From: Paraburkholderia sp. Tr-20389
GTDB lineage: Bacteria > Pseudomonadota > Gammaproteobacteria > Burkholderiales > Burkholderiaceae
NCBI RefSeq assembly: GCF_017104565.1
Contig: NZ_JAAGPD010000011.1
Location: 62,001 to 126,000 of the forward strand
DNA: 64,000 bases
Direction: 5' to 3'
In this document: positions 53,679-63,360 of the stretch, one piece after another
Position numbering within the stretch: the first letter of the stretch is position 1
Layout of the letters: the number at the start of each line of letters is the position of its first letter
Translations under genes and position numbers: made by a program
The notes under the pieces: generated by a model
What the model was told of the DNA's origin: nothing
Databases searched by the model: none
What the model saw: the letters and a program-made list of their open reading frames with translations, nothing else

Positions 53679-54704
53679 ATGACCGACAATCTGGGTGACA
53701 TCCGCCTCTTCGTCGAAGCGGCGCAACTGGGCAGCCTGTCGGCGGCGGGCCGCAAGCTCGGTCTCACGCCCGCAGCCGCCAGCGCGCGTCTTGCGAAGCT
53801 CGAAGGCGGGCTGAAAGCGCGGCTGTTCGAGCGCACGACGCGTCAACTGCGTCTCACCGACGAAGGCCGGCTTTACCTGAGCTGCTGCCAGCAGGCGCTG
53901 CGCGCGCTCGACGACGCGGAAGCCGCGTTGCAGGAAGGCCAGAACGCCGTGCGCGGCAAGGTGCGCATCTCCGCGACGTCGGACTTCGGCCGCAATCTGC
54001 TGATGCACTGGCTCGACGAGTTCAACGCGCTTTACCCGGATGTCACCTTCGCGCTGACGCTGTCCGACTCGCTACAGAATCTGGTGCAGGAAGACATCGA
54101 CCTCGCCATTCGCTTCGGCGTGCCGCAGGACAGCTCGCTGGTCGCGCGCCGGCTCGCGCCGAATCCGCGCGTGCTGTGCGCGTCGCCCGAATACATCGCG
54201 CGGCACGGCGAGCCGAAAGATCCGCTCGATCTGGCGCGCTTCGACTGCATCGTGCTCGGCACCGCGTCAGGCCCCGTCAACGAATGGCGCTTCACGCGCG
54301 GCGACGAAATCGTTACGTACACGATTCCGCTCGAATCGGCGCGCGAAACCAACGACGGCGCCGTCGCCCGCGAATGGGCGCTGCGCGGCTACGGCATCGT
54401 GATCAAATCGATGTGGGATGTCGAAGCCGACCTGAAAAGCGACGGCCTGCGCGTGCTGCTGCCGGACTGGCGCTATCCCGATGCGCCGCTGCACGCGTTG
54501 TATCACCGCAACCGCTTCATGGCGCCGCGCGTGCGCGTGCTGCTGGATTTCCTCGCCGAACGCTTCGCCCGTGTGACGGGCGAACTGGAAGCGCAGCTTG
54601 GCCTGCCGCAGCTGCCCGGCGGCACGCGAACGTCGCGTCAAGGCTCGCAAAAGCCGTCCGCACGCAAAAGAAAGCCGTCCTCAAACGGCGGATCGGACGC
54701 ATGA
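53679..54704 (+). CDS. LysR-family transcriptional regulator
   Basis: 341-aa regulator. Winged helix DIRLFVEAAQLGSLSAAGRKLGLTPAAASARLAKLEGGLKARLFERTTRQLRLTDEG at the N-terminus and a type 2 periplasmic-binding-like effector domain with VRISATSDFGRNLLMHWLDEFNALYPDVTFALTLSD and DIDLAIRFGVPQDSSLVARRLAP. A basic tail of about 25 residues follows. Divergent from the VOC-MFS pair, which it likely controls. Confidence 0.92.
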   Translation: MTDNLGDIRLFVEAAQLGSLSAAGRKLGLTPAAASARLAKLEGGLKARLFERTTRQLRLTDEGRLYLSCCQQALRALDDAEAALQEGQNAVRGKVRISATSDFGRNLLMHWLDEFNALYPDVTFALTLSDSLQNLVQEDIDLAIRFGVPQDSSLVARRLAPNPRVLCASPEYIARHGEPKDPLDLARFDCIVLGTASGPVNEWRFTRGDEIVTYTIPLESARETNDGAVAREWALRGYGIVIKSMWDVEADLKSDGLRVLLPDWRYPDAPLHALYHRNRFMAPRVRVLLDFLAERFARVTGELEAQLGLPQLPGGTRTSRQGSQKPSARKRKPSSNGGSDA

Positions 54705-54746
54705 AGGACGCCCGGCACGCCGCCAAAGCCCCACGCCGCAAAGGGC

Positions 54747-54850
54747 TATAATGTTGGACTACGCTGTAAAAATGCGTTTCGGGCGCTCCGGCCCCGCCTC
54801 GTTCGGGCGCCTCGCTCCGGACTTCCGCGCTGCGGCGCCACGCATTTTTT
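54747..54850 (+). ncRNA. Promoter and terminator-like leader upstream of miaB
   Basis: A consensus -10 TATAAT (54747-54752; weak -35) is followed after about 15 nt by AAAAATGCGT (54768-54777), which pairs perfectly with ACGCATTTTT (54840-54849) and runs into six T. The 62-nt interior is G+C rich and can form further stems (for example TCCGG / CCGGA). A short transcript of about 90 nt ending here is plausible, as is attenuation of miaB, 58 nt downstream. A frame reading through it (54598-54870) is not protein-like. Confidence 0.5.
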
Positions 54851-54907
54851 GTCTCTTCACCTTTTACTGACGCCCCCAGGTTAATTACTGCGACCGGCGA
54901 ACACTCG

Positions 54908-56278
54908 ATGACCAAGAAAGTTTATGTAAAGACCTTTGGCTGCCAGATGAACGAGTACGACTCCGACAAGATGGTCGACGTGCTCGGTGCGGCTGAAGGC
55001 CTCGTCAAGACCGACACCCCCGAAGACGCCGACGTCATTCTGTTCAACACGTGCTCGGTGCGCGAAAAAGCGCAGGAGAAGGTCTTCTCCGATCTCGGCC
55101 GCGTGCGCGAACTGAAAGAGGCGAATCCGAATCTGCTGATCGGCGTCGGCGGCTGCGTCGCGAGCCAGGAAGGCGCGTCGATCGTCGCGCGCGCACCGTA
55201 CGTCGACCTCGTGTTCGGTCCGCAGACGTTGCACCGTCTGCCCCAGATGATCGACCAGCGCCGCGCGAGCGGCCGTCCGCAGGTCGACATCACTTTCCCG
55301 GAAATCGAGAAGTTCGATCACCTGCCACCCGCGCGTATCGACGGCCCGAGCGCGTTCGTGTCGATCATGGAAGGCTGCAGCAAGTACTGCAGCTATTGCG
55401 TCGTGCCGTACACGCGCGGCGAGGAAGTATCGCGTCCGCTCGACGACGTGCTCACCGAAATCGCCGGTCTCGCCGATCAGGGCGTGCGCGAAGTGACGCT
55501 GCTCGGACAGAACGTGAACGCCTATCGCGGTGCGATGACCTTGGGCGCGACCGAAATCGCCGACTTCGCGACGCTGATCGAATACGTCGCGGACATCCCC
55601 GGCATCGAGCGGATTCGCTATACCACGTCGCATCCGAAGGAATTCACGCAGCGCCTGATCGATACCTACGCCAAGGTGCCGAAGCTCGTGAGCCATCTGC
55701 ACCTGCCCGTGCAGCACGGCTCGGATCGCATCCTGATGGCAATGAAGCGCGGCTACACCGTGCTCGAATACAAATCGGTGATCCGCAAACTGCGCGCGAT
55801 CCGCCCGGACCTGTCGCTGTCGACGGACATGATCGTCGGCTTCCCCGGCGAGACGGAAGAGGACTTCGACAAGATGATGCAGCTCGTGCACGACATGAGC
55901 TACGACACGAGCTTCTCGTTCATCTATAGCCCGCGTCCCGGCACGCCCGCGGCGAACCTGCACGACGATACGCCGCGCGAAGTGAAGCTGCGCCGTCTGC
56001 AACATCTGCAGGCCACGATCGAAGAAAACGTTCAGCGCATCAGCCAGGCGATGGTCGGCAAAGTCGAGCGCATTCTGGTCGAACGGCCGGCGCGTAAGGA
56101 TCCGAACGAACTCGCGGGCCGCACCGAAAACAACCGCGTCGTGAATTTCCCGGCGCCCGTGGAAACGCATGCGCGGCTGATCGGGCAGATGATCGACGTG
56201 AAGATCGTGCACGCGTATCCGCACTCGCTGCGCGGCGAACTCGTGATGGTTCACGACACCGCGCCCGCCACACACTAA
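54908..56278 (+). CDS. miaB: tRNA-2-methylthio-N6-dimethylallyladenosine synthase
   Basis: 456-aa radical SAM methylthiotransferase acting on i6A37 of tRNAs. N-terminal UPF0004 cysteines are C12, C49 and C83; the radical SAM cluster is C157, C161 and C164 in [17 protein letters not shown]; a TRAM domain closes the protein. Length and motifs are standard. First gene of miaB-ybeZ-ybeY. Confidence 0.97.
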   Translation: MTKKVYVKTFGCQMNEYDSDKMVDVLGAAEGLVKTDTPEDADVILFNTCSVREKAQEKVFSDLGRVRELKEANPNLLIGVGGCVASQEGASIVARAPYVDLVFGPQTLHRLPQMIDQRRASGRPQVDITFPEIEKFDHLPPARIDGPSAFVSIMEGCSKYCSYCVVPYTRGEEVSRPLDDVLTEIAGLADQGVREVTLLGQNVNAYRGAMTLGATEIADFATLIEYVADIPGIERIRYTTSHPKEFTQRLIDTYAKVPKLVSHLHLPVQHGSDRILMAMKRGYTVLEYKSVIRKLRAIRPDLSLSTDMIVGFPGETEEDFDKMMQLVHDMSYDTSFSFIYSPRPGTPAANLHDDTPREVKLRRLQHLQATIEENVQRISQAMVGKVERILVERPARKDPNELAGRTENNRVVNFPAPVETHARLIGQMIDVKIVHAYPHSLRGELVMVHDTAPATH

Positions 56279-56311
56279 GCTGCAGCGCACCGACAGGACC
56301 GAATCCAAGCC

Positions 56312-57400
56312 TTGAAGACCACTCAGCAACATCTGGAATTCACCGCGCCGCACGAAGACAACGCGCGGCTTGCCAACCTCTGCGGGCCGCTCGACGAAAA
56401 CCTGCGGCAGATCGAGCAGGCGCTCGATGTCACGCTGCAACGACGTGGCCATCGCATCAGCATTCGCGGGCGCGGCGCGAAGGTTGCGCTCAATGCGCTC
56501 GAAAACTTCTACAACAACGCACGCGATCCGTTGTCCGTCGACGATATCCAGCTGGCGCTCGTCGAAGCGCGCCACCCTGCCAATCACGGCCGTCCGAATG
56601 GCGGCAACGGCGACACGGAAGAACTCGATCCGCGCTTTCGCGGCGACCCCGATCATCCGTTCGACGAGCCGGCGCACGAAGGCGTCGACGAAGCCGAGGA
56701 GCTTGGCCCGAAGCTATACACGCGCCGCGCCGATCTGCGCGGCCGCACGCCTGCGCAACGCGAGTATCTGAAGCAGATCGTCTCGCACGACGTGACGTTC
56801 GGCATCGGCCCGGCGGGCACGGGCAAGACGTATCTGGCCGTCGCCTGCGCCGTCGACGCGCTCGAACGCGATCAGGTCAAGCGCATCGTGCTGACGCGCC
56901 CCGCCGTCGAAGCGGGCGAGCGTCTCGGCTTCCTGCCCGGCGATCTCGCGCAGAAGGTCGATCCGTATCTGCGTCCGCTGTATGACGCGCTCTACGATCT
57001 CCTCGGTTTCGACAAGACGGCGAAGATGTTCGAGCGCCAGATGATCGAGATCGCGCCGCTCGCGTACATGCGCGGCCGTACGCTGAATCACGCGTTCATC
57101 ATTCTCGACGAGGCGCAGAACACCACGCCCGAACAGATGAAGATGTTCCTGACGCGTATCGGCTTCGGCTCGAAGGCGGTCGTCACGGGCGACACGACGC
57201 AGATCGACTTGCCGCGCGGCCACAAGAGCGGGCTGATCGAAGCGCAGCACGTGCTCGCGAACGTGCGCGGCATCGCGCTTACGCGCTTCACGAGCGCGGA
57301 CGTGGTGCGGCATCCGCTCGTCGCGCGCATCGTCGAGGCTTACGACGCGCACTCGAAGAAGGAAGCGGAACCGTCCGAATCGTCCGCCGCCGCGAAGTGA
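56312..57400 (+). CDS. ybeZ: PhoH-like ATPase YbeZ
   Basis: 362-aa PhoH-family protein, a putative RNA-processing ATPase that partners YbeY. An N-terminal KH-like region is followed by an acidic linker and Walker A GPAGTGKTYLAVA near residue 168, Walker B AFIILDEAQNTTPEQMKMFLTR, and VTGDTTQIDLP. Translation seems to start at TTG 56312. 33 nt after miaB and 30 nt before ybeY. Confidence 0.93.
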   Translation: MKTTQQHLEFTAPHEDNARLANLCGPLDENLRQIEQALDVTLQRRGHRISIRGRGAKVALNALENFYNNARDPLSVDDIQLALVEARHPANHGRPNGGNGDTEELDPRFRGDPDHPFDEPAHEGVDEAEELGPKLYTRRADLRGRTPAQREYLKQIVSHDVTFGIGPAGTGKTYLAVACAVDALERDQVKRIVLTRPAVEAGERLGFLPGDLAQKVDPYLRPLYDALYDLLGFDKTAKMFERQMIEIAPLAYMRGRTLNHAFIILDEAQNTTPEQMKMFLTRIGFGSKAVVTGDTTQIDLPRGHKSGLIEAQHVLANVRGIALTRFTSADVVRHPLVARIVEAYDAHSKKEAEPSESSAAAK

Positions 57401-57430
57401 CGCGAACATGACCGTAACGAAGAACGACGC

Positions 57431-57892
57431 ATGAGCCGCGCTCCGAAACTGTCGCTGAACCTGCAATTTCCTGCGGGAAAAGCGTGGCCGGAACACAAGG
57501 CGCTGTTGCCGAAGGCGACTGTCGCCGCGTGGATCAAGGCCGCGCTGTTCGCGGATGCCGAACTGACCGTGCGTTTCGTCGACGCCGACGAGGGCCGCAC
57601 GCTGAACCGCACGTATCGCGGCAAGGACTACGCGACCAACGTGTTGACGTTCGCTTATGCGGAATCGGAAGACGATCCTGTCACGGGCGACCTGATCTTG
57701 TGCTGCCCTGTCGTCGAGAAAGAGGCGAACGAACAGGGCAAGCCGCTCGAAGCGCATTACGCGCATCTGCTCGTTCACGGCACGCTGCACGCGCAGGGCT
57801 ACGACCACGAGGACGAGGACGAAGCCGAAGAGATGGAAGCGATCGAAACCGAAGTGCTCGGCAAGCTCGGCTTCCCCGACCCGTACGAATGA
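57431..57892 (+). CDS. ybeY: Endoribonuclease YbeY (rRNA maturation)
   Basis: 153-aa zinc endoribonuclease needed for 16S rRNA 3' maturation and 70S quality control. The metal site H-x3-H-x5-H is complete as His116, His120 and His126 in [31 protein letters not shown] is the other conserved segment. Follows ybeZ as in most proteobacteria. Confidence 0.95.
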   Translation: MSRAPKLSLNLQFPAGKAWPEHKALLPKATVAAWIKAALFADAELTVRFVDADEGRTLNRTYRGKDYATNVLTFAYAESEDDPVTGDLILCCPVVEKEANEQGKPLEAHYAHLLVHGTLHAQGYDHEDEDEAEEMEAIETEVLGKLGFPDPYE

Positions 57893-57977
57893 GGCTCGAC
57901 AGCAGGAACACAGAGCCCGACTCGCTACTGTCGATTGAAGGCTCTGAATCTGTGCCAGGCCAACCGATCGAATCAAC

Positions 57978-58628
57978 GTGAGCCAACCTGTTTCAACGTC
58001 GCCGCTACCGCCCTGCCCCGGCTATCCGCCGTCGCTGGGCGAATCGCGTCTTTTGACGGACGACGAACTGCGCGCATCGCTGGACGGTTCGCTGCGCGAC
58101 TGGGATCGCAAGCGCGATCTATGGCTGTTCGGCTATGGCTCGCTGATCTGGAATCCCGGCCTGCCGACGGTCGAAGCGTTGCGCTCGCGGGTGCATGGCT
58201 ATCATCGCGGGCTGTATCTGTGGTCGCGGGTCAATCGCGGTACGCCGGAGCAGCCGGGGCTGGTGCTCGCGCTCGATCGCGGCGGTTCGTGCAGCGGTAT
58301 TGCATTCCGGCTCGCCGCCGAGGGCGCGATGCCGCATCTCGAAGCCCTGTGGCGGCGCGAAATGGCGATGGGGTCGTATCGGCCCGCGTGGCTGCCGTGC
58401 GTTCTCGCCGATGGGCGGCGCGTTGATGCGCTCGCTTTTGTCATGCGGCGCGATGTGGCTTCTTATACCGGGAAGCTTTCTGATGATGTCGTTAGAGCCG
58501 TGCTCGGGTGTGCTTCTGGGCGCTACGGCACCACTCTCGATTATGTGAGCCGCACGGTTGCGGCTTTGCGGGAAAGTGGGATGCCCGATCGGGCGCTTGA
58601 GGCTTTGCTGTCCAGGTGTCGTGGTTGA
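57978..58628 (+). CDS. chaC: ChaC-family gamma-glutamylcyclotransferase
   Basis: 216-aa enzyme predicted to cleave glutathione to 5-oxoproline and Cys-Gly. LWLFGYGSLIWNPG near residues 48-61 is the substrate-binding YGSL motif; VHGYHRGLYLWS and GSCSGIAFRL follow the ChaC pattern, and the catalytic Glu is probably in the LWRREMAMGSYRP segment. Starts at GTG 57978. From about 58430 onward codons turn T-ending (CTT, TCT, GAT, GTT, GGG), as in the HAD gene before copy A. It lies between ybeY and corC, next to copy B of the palindromic repeat. Confidence 0.9.
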   Translation: MSQPVSTSPLPPCPGYPPSLGESRLLTDDELRASLDGSLRDWDRKRDLWLFGYGSLIWNPGLPTVEALRSRVHGYHRGLYLWSRVNRGTPEQPGLVLALDRGGSCSGIAFRLAAEGAMPHLEALWRREMAMGSYRPAWLPCVLADGRRVDALAFVMRRDVASYTGKLSDDVVRAVLGCASGRYGTTLDYVSRTVAALRESGMPDRALEALLSRCRG

Positions 58629-58661
58629 GTGCGCCTTTGCGGCGCGGGCTGATCGCTGGCT

Positions 58662-59317
58662 TTTCGCTGGCATCCGCGTTGTGTTGCTGGTTTGCTGGCG
58701 TTGCCCCTGTGCGGGGCGGCACTTACTTTCTTTGCCGCCGCAAAGAAAGTAAGCAAAGAAAGCGGGCTCACACCGCCAGCCCTTGTGTTTGCCTGCGGGC
58801 CCCCGACGGTTCTTACGCTCCGTGCGGCAACACGCTATTTCATGCGCGTTGCCAGCGTGCTACCTCACGCATCACCCGCTTCACACTCCCGCGTCACGAA
58901 TTGCGTTACCAAACTTCCACCGCCGCCCAGGTGGCAAACTGTGTGTAGGCCGTCGCGATGGAAGTGCACCACTCCGGACGGAAAAGCGGGATCGGTGTCG
59001 TAGAAGCGCGAACGCATATGGTGCGACAAGCTACACACCGTTTGCCACCTGGGCGGCGCAGACGAGTCGCTGCCGCGGGCTGCCTGCGGGTGATTGGAGT
59101 GGGTGATGCGTCTGTTCAAGGCGCTGGCAACGGGCGCAAATCAGCGTGATGCCGTGTGGAGTGCGGGACCCGTTGGGGGCCCGCAGGCAAGAACAAGGGC
59201 TGGCGGTGTGAGCCCGCTTTCTTTGCTTACTTTCTTTGCGGCGGCAAAGAAAGTAAGTGCCGCCCCGCACAGGGGCAACACCAGCAAACCAGCAACACAA
59301 CGCGGACGCCAGCGAAA
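58662..59317. repeat. Large palindromic repeat element, copy B (inverted relative to A)
   Basis: Reverse-complement copy of the element at 49103-49760. Core length is 656 bp against 658. Ends again carry TTTCGCTGGC / GCCAGCGAAA, then CGTTGCCCCT arms and the ACTTTCTTTG hairpins; the outer 150 nt of each arm are almost perfectly complementary to each other. The inner 27-bp repeat (58922-58948 with 59031-59057) has one mismatch. The 82-nt loop is the reverse complement of the loop in copy A with one difference. A degenerate form of the outermost motif follows at about 59353-59372. Located between chaC and corC; no credible gene inside. Confidence 0.92.
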
Positions 59318-59482
59318 AGCGAAAAGCGAAAACCAAAAACCAAAACCGGCACCGCCGCGCCGCAGGCAAAATCAGTTAGGATAAAAGCGAAAACCCACCG
59401 GGACAGGGACACAGTCCCGCCACGCCCGTGGTGTATCCTTAACGCTCTGCAACAGCGCGCCCAGCTTTCCGGGCGCACCATC

Positions 59483-60379
59483 ATGAACGATTCGTATCCC
59501 AGTCGACGCCATACCAGCGACAAACCCCAGGAAAAGCGCTCGCTCCTCGAGCGATTGACCGACTTCATCTCGCCCGAGCCCGATTCTCGCGGCGAACTCC
59601 TCGAAATCCTGCAGGACGCGCACGAACGCAATCTGATCGACGCCGATTCGCTGTCGATGATCGAAGGCGTGTTCCAGGTTTCCGAACTCTGCGCGCGCGA
59701 CATCATGATCCCGCGCGCCCAGATGGACGCGATCAACATCGCGGACTCCCCTGACGAATTCATCCCGTACATGCTGGAGAAGGCGCACTCGCGCTACCCG
59801 GTGTACGAGGGCAACCGCGACAACGTGATCGGCGTGCTGCTCGCGAAAGACCTGCTTCGCTATTACGCCGAAGACGAAGCTGACGTGCGCGGCATGCTGC
59901 GCCCCGCCGTGTTCATCCCCGAATCCAAGCGGCTGAACGTGCTGCTGCACGACTTTCGCGTGAACCGTAATCACCTTGCCATCGTCGTCGACGAATATGG
60001 CGGCGTCGCGGGCCTGATCACCATCGAAGACGTGCTGGAGCAGATCGTCGGCGACATCGAGGACGAATACGATTTCGACGAGGAAAGCGGCAATATCATC
60101 GCGTCGCCCGACGGTCGTTACCGCGTGCGCGCGCTCACCGAGATCGAGCAGTTCAATGAAGAGTTCGGCACGCACTACTCCGACGAGGAAGTCGACACGA
60201 TCGGCGGGCTGGTCACGCACCATTTTGGACGCGTGCCGCATCGCGGCGAGAAAGTACGCCTCGACGACCTGATTTTCGAAGTGCTGCGCGCCGACGCGCG
60301 CCAGATCCACATGCTGCTCGTGCGCCGCGATCCCCTCGCGGGTCAGCGCGAACGCGACGCCCAGCACGTACAAACCTGA
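59483..60379 (+). CDS. corC: CorC/YbeX-family CBS-domain protein
   Basis: 298-aa soluble protein with two CBS domains (RDIMIPRAQMDAINIADS ... YPVYEGNRDNVIGVLLAKDL and FIPESKRLNVLLHDFRVNRNHLAIVVDEYGGVAGLITIEDVLEQIVGDIEDE) and a C-terminal CorC_HlyC domain (TIGGLVTHHFGRVPHRGE ... FEVLRADARQIHMLLVRR). Linked to magnesium and cobalt efflux and, with YbeY and YbeZ, to ribosome maturation. Start at 59483 is the ATG that gives MNDSYPSRRH; the frame stays open into the repeat but that part is not coding. Confidence 0.92.
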   Translation: MNDSYPSRRHTSDKPQEKRSLLERLTDFISPEPDSRGELLEILQDAHERNLIDADSLSMIEGVFQVSELCARDIMIPRAQMDAINIADSPDEFIPYMLEKAHSRYPVYEGNRDNVIGVLLAKDLLRYYAEDEADVRGMLRPAVFIPESKRLNVLLHDFRVNRNHLAIVVDEYGGVAGLITIEDVLEQIVGDIEDEYDFDEESGNIIASPDGRYRVRALTEIEQFNEEFGTHYSDEEVDTIGGLVTHHFGRVPHRGEKVRLDDLIFEVLRADARQIHMLLVRRDPLAGQRERDAQHVQT

Positions 60380-60415
60380 TCCATCCCGAGTTTTTCTGAA
60401 GCCGACCGCGCAACA

Positions 60416-62110
60416 ATGGCCGACCCGATCACTACCCGTCTGCGCCGCGGCGTGACGCCCGACGCAGCCGATGCAAACATCGGACGCGCCAGGACGTTGC
60501 CGTGGTGGCACTACCTCGCCGCCGCCGCCGTCGGCGCGCTCAACACGCTCTCGTTCGCGCCGACGCCGCACGGCGGCTGGCTCGAACTCGCGATCTTCGT
60601 TTTCTTCTTCGCGTGGCTCACGCGCACGACGGGCTGGAAAAGCGCTGCGCTCACCGGCTTCGCGTTCGGCTTCGGCAACTACGTGACGGGGGTCTGGTGG
60701 CTGTATGTGAGCATGCACTTCTACGGCGGCATGCCGGCGCCCCTCGCGGGCGCGGCGCTCGTGCTGTTCTCGCTGTATCTCGGCGTCTACCCCGCCCTTG
60801 CGGCGGGCGTGTGGTCGTTCTGTGCGGGACACGCGCGTAACGGCAAGCTCGTCGACGATGCACCGTTCTCGCCCACATGGCACGGCGCGTTCGCCTTCGC
60901 GAGCGCGTGGGCTGTCGGCGAATGGCTGCGCGGCACCGTGTTCACAGGCTTTCCGTGGCTCGCGAGCGGCTATGCGCAGGTCGACGGGCCGTTCGCCGGC
61001 TTTGCGCCCGTGGCCGGCGTGTACGGCGTCGGCTGGGTGATGGCGTTGGCCGCCGCGCTGATCGCGCAGGCTGTGCTGCGGACTCGCTCACCGAAAAACG
61101 GCGATGCGAACGCTGCCACCCGCTCCACCCGCGTCGCGACGCCCGCGATGATCGCCGTCGCGCTGATCGCAGCGGGTCTGCTGCTGCCGCTCGTGTCATG
61201 GACGACGCCCGCCAACGCGTCGCTGACCGTGCGGCTGCTGCAAGGCAATGTGAAGCAGGACATGAAGTTTGAAGCGTCGGGCGTGAAGGCGGCCATCGAC
61301 GAATACCAGCGGATGATCACCGAAAAACCCGCCGATCTGATCGTCACGCCGGAAACCGCCATTCCCGTGCTCGCGCAGGCCATTCCCGAGCCCTTCGCGC
61401 TCGCCGTGCGCAATTTCGCCGATACGACGCATTCGTCGATCCTGTTCGGCGCGATCGGCGGCAAGATCACGCCGGAGGGACGCGTCGTCGACTACACGAA
61501 CAGCCTGTTCGGCGTCACGCCTGGGCAAATGGGCGTGTACCGCTACGACAAGCATCATCTCGTGCCGTTCGGCGAGTTCGTGCCGTGGGGCTTCCGCTGG
61601 TTCGTGAATCTGATGAACATTCCGCTCGGCGACTTCGCGCGTGGCGCGCCCGTTCAAAAGCCGTTCTTCGTGCACAACCAGCCCATTGCCGTCGATATCT
61701 GCTACGAGGACATCTTCGGTGAAGAAATCGCGCGCACGGTGCGCGAGAGCGACACGCCGGCGGGCGTGCTCGTCAACTCGACGAATCTCGCGTGGTTCGG
61801 CAACACGATCGCGCTCGACCAGCATCTGCAGATCGCCCGCATGCGCTCGCTCGAAACGGGACGCCCGATGCTGCGCGCCACCAACACGGGCGCAACGGCT
61901 GCCATCGACGCGCACGGCAACGTGATCGCGCGCATGCCCGCCTACACGGCGGGCTCGATCGAAGCGACCATTCAAGGCACCACGGGCAATACGCCGTACG
62001 TGACAAGCGGCAACAACACGGTGCTTGCCGTGTCGCTGCTGTTGCTCGCGTTTGGTTTTGCGTTCGGTCCGGGCCGCGTGAGAAAGAACAAAAACAACGG
62101 CAACGCCTGA
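60416..62110 (+). CDS. lnt: Apolipoprotein N-acyltransferase
   Basis: 564-aa inner-membrane enzyme completing lipoprotein maturation. About six to seven N-terminal membrane segments precede a periplasmic nitrilase domain with the Glu-Lys-Cys triad in VTPETAIPV, YDKHHLVPFGEFVP and DICYEDIFGEE. A last membrane helix is at the C-terminus (VLAVSLLLLAFGFAFG). 36 nt after corC, the usual partner. Confidence 0.95.
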   Translation: MADPITTRLRRGVTPDAADANIGRARTLPWWHYLAAAAVGALNTLSFAPTPHGGWLELAIFVFFFAWLTRTTGWKSAALTGFAFGFGNYVTGVWWLYVSMHFYGGMPAPLAGAALVLFSLYLGVYPALAAGVWSFCAGHARNGKLVDDAPFSPTWHGAFAFASAWAVGEWLRGTVFTGFPWLASGYAQVDGPFAGFAPVAGVYGVGWVMALAAALIAQAVLRTRSPKNGDANAATRSTRVATPAMIAVALIAAGLLLPLVSWTTPANASLTVRLLQGNVKQDMKFEASGVKAAIDEYQRMITEKPADLIVTPETAIPVLAQAIPEPFALAVRNFADTTHSSILFGAIGGKITPEGRVVDYTNSLFGVTPGQMGVYRYDKHHLVPFGEFVPWGFRWFVNLMNIPLGDFARGAPVQKPFFVHNQPIAVDICYEDIFGEEIARTVRESDTPAGVLVNSTNLAWFGNTIALDQHLQIARMRSLETGRPMLRATNTGATAAIDAHGNVIARMPAYTAGSIEATIQGTTGNTPYVTSGNNTVLAVSLLLLAFGFAFGPGRVRKNKNNGNA

Positions 62111-62337
62111 GATCTAAATAAAACGGGCGGCGCCGCGTGAACTGCGCAACGGCGTCCCCGTTCAACCACCAGGCCCCAGAAAGTCTCAAGCCACCGGCAA
62201 TCCGGTAAAATTCAGGGTTTTACAGCACTGGGCCGCGCAACCGGCCGGCTACGGGGTGAACGGCCAGCACGGCCGGCGCGCCTCGCGAGCCGCACGGCAT
62301 CCGCGTCCTGCCTGAAAGGCACCCTTCAAGGCACTTC
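62111..62337 (+). promoter_or_regulatory. glyQ upstream region
   Basis: 227 nt. A TAAAAT -10 candidate at about 62206-62211 lies within a small dyad GTAAAA / TTTTAC. No T-box or other leader recognised. Confidence 0.35.
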
Positions 62338-63345
62338 ATGCTCACGTTTCAGCAAATCATCCTGACGCTGCAATCCTATTGGGACAAGCAGGGTTGCGCT
62401 CTGCTCCAGCCGATCGACATGGAAGTCGGCGCGGGCACGTCCCACGTTCATACGTTCCTGCGCGCAGTCGGCCCCGAGCCGTGGCGCGCTGCGTACGTCC
62501 AGCCGTCGCGCCGCCCGAAGGACGGCCGTTATGGCGAGAACCCGAACCGTCTGCAGCACTACTACCAGTATCAGGTCGTGCTGAAGCCGGCGCCGGAAAA
62601 CATCCTCGACCTGTACCTCGGCTCGCTCGAAGCGCTCGGCTTCGATCTGCAGCAGAACGATGTGCGCTTCGTCGAAGACGACTGGGAAAACCCGACGCTC
62701 GGCGCGTGGGGCCTCGGCTGGGAAGTGTGGCTCAACGGCATGGAAGTGACGCAGTTCACGTATTTCCAGCAGGTGGGCGGCCTCGACTGCAAGCCGGTAC
62801 TCGGCGAAATCACGTACGGTCTCGAGCGTCTCGCGATGTATCTGCAGAAGGTCGAGAACGTCTATGACCTGATCTGGACCGAGTGGGAAGAACAAGGCCC
62901 GAACGGTCCGGAAATGCGCCGCCTCACGTATGGCGACGTGTATCACCAGAACGAAGTCGAACAGTCCACATACAACTTCGAGCACGCGAACACCGACCTG
63001 CTGTTCACGTTCTTCAACAGCTACGAGAGCGAAGCGAAGCGCATGATCGAAGTGCCGCTCGCGCTGCCCGCTTACGAACTCGTGCTGAAAGCCGCACACA
63101 CCTTCAACCTGCTCGACGCACGCGGCGCTATTTCCGTGACGGAGCGCGCGGCGTATATCGGCCGCATTCGCGCGCTGTCGCGCCTCGTCGCGCAGGCCTA
63201 CTACGACTCGCGCGAAAAGCTCGGCTTCCCGATGCTCGGCAACCCCGTGCACGGCGTGCCCGGCCTCACCACCGACGAACAGGACGCCGCGATGCCCGCG
63301 TGGGCGCCGCCGCTCAAAGTCGAACGCAAGATCGACCAGGACTGA
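62338..63345 (+). CDS. glyQ: Glycyl-tRNA synthetase alpha chain
   Basis: 335-aa catalytic subunit of the tetrameric bacterial Gly[77 protein letters not shown] and [19 protein letters not shown] are class II synthetase and GlyQ signatures. Start at 62338 is conserved. Next gene glyS begins 15 nt after the stop. Confidence 0.97.
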   Translation: MLTFQQIILTLQSYWDKQGCALLQPIDMEVGAGTSHVHTFLRAVGPEPWRAAYVQPSRRPKDGRYGENPNRLQHYYQYQVVLKPAPENILDLYLGSLEALGFDLQQNDVRFVEDDWENPTLGAWGLGWEVWLNGMEVTQFTYFQQVGGLDCKPVLGEITYGLERLAMYLQKVENVYDLIWTEWEEQGPNGPEMRRLTYGDVYHQNEVEQSTYNFEHANTDLLFTFFNSYESEAKRMIEVPLALPAYELVLKAAHTFNLLDARGAISVTERAAYIGRIRALSRLVAQAYYDSREKLGFPMLGNPVHGVPGLTTDEQDAAMPAWAPPLKVERKIDQD

Positions 63346-63360
63346 CGAGACCAAGAAGAC

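Noticed and set aside
54881-56677. 598-codon open frame opposite miaB, and similar long antisense frames opposite fba, pyk, waaF, bepA, rhlE and glyQ.
   Set aside because: Typical mirror frames of very high G+C genes: Arg/His/Asp-rich translations without domains, covering well-identified genes.
62111-62337. T-box leader for glyQS.
   Set aside because: No T-box sequence or specifier stem; T-boxes are not expected in beta-proteobacteria.
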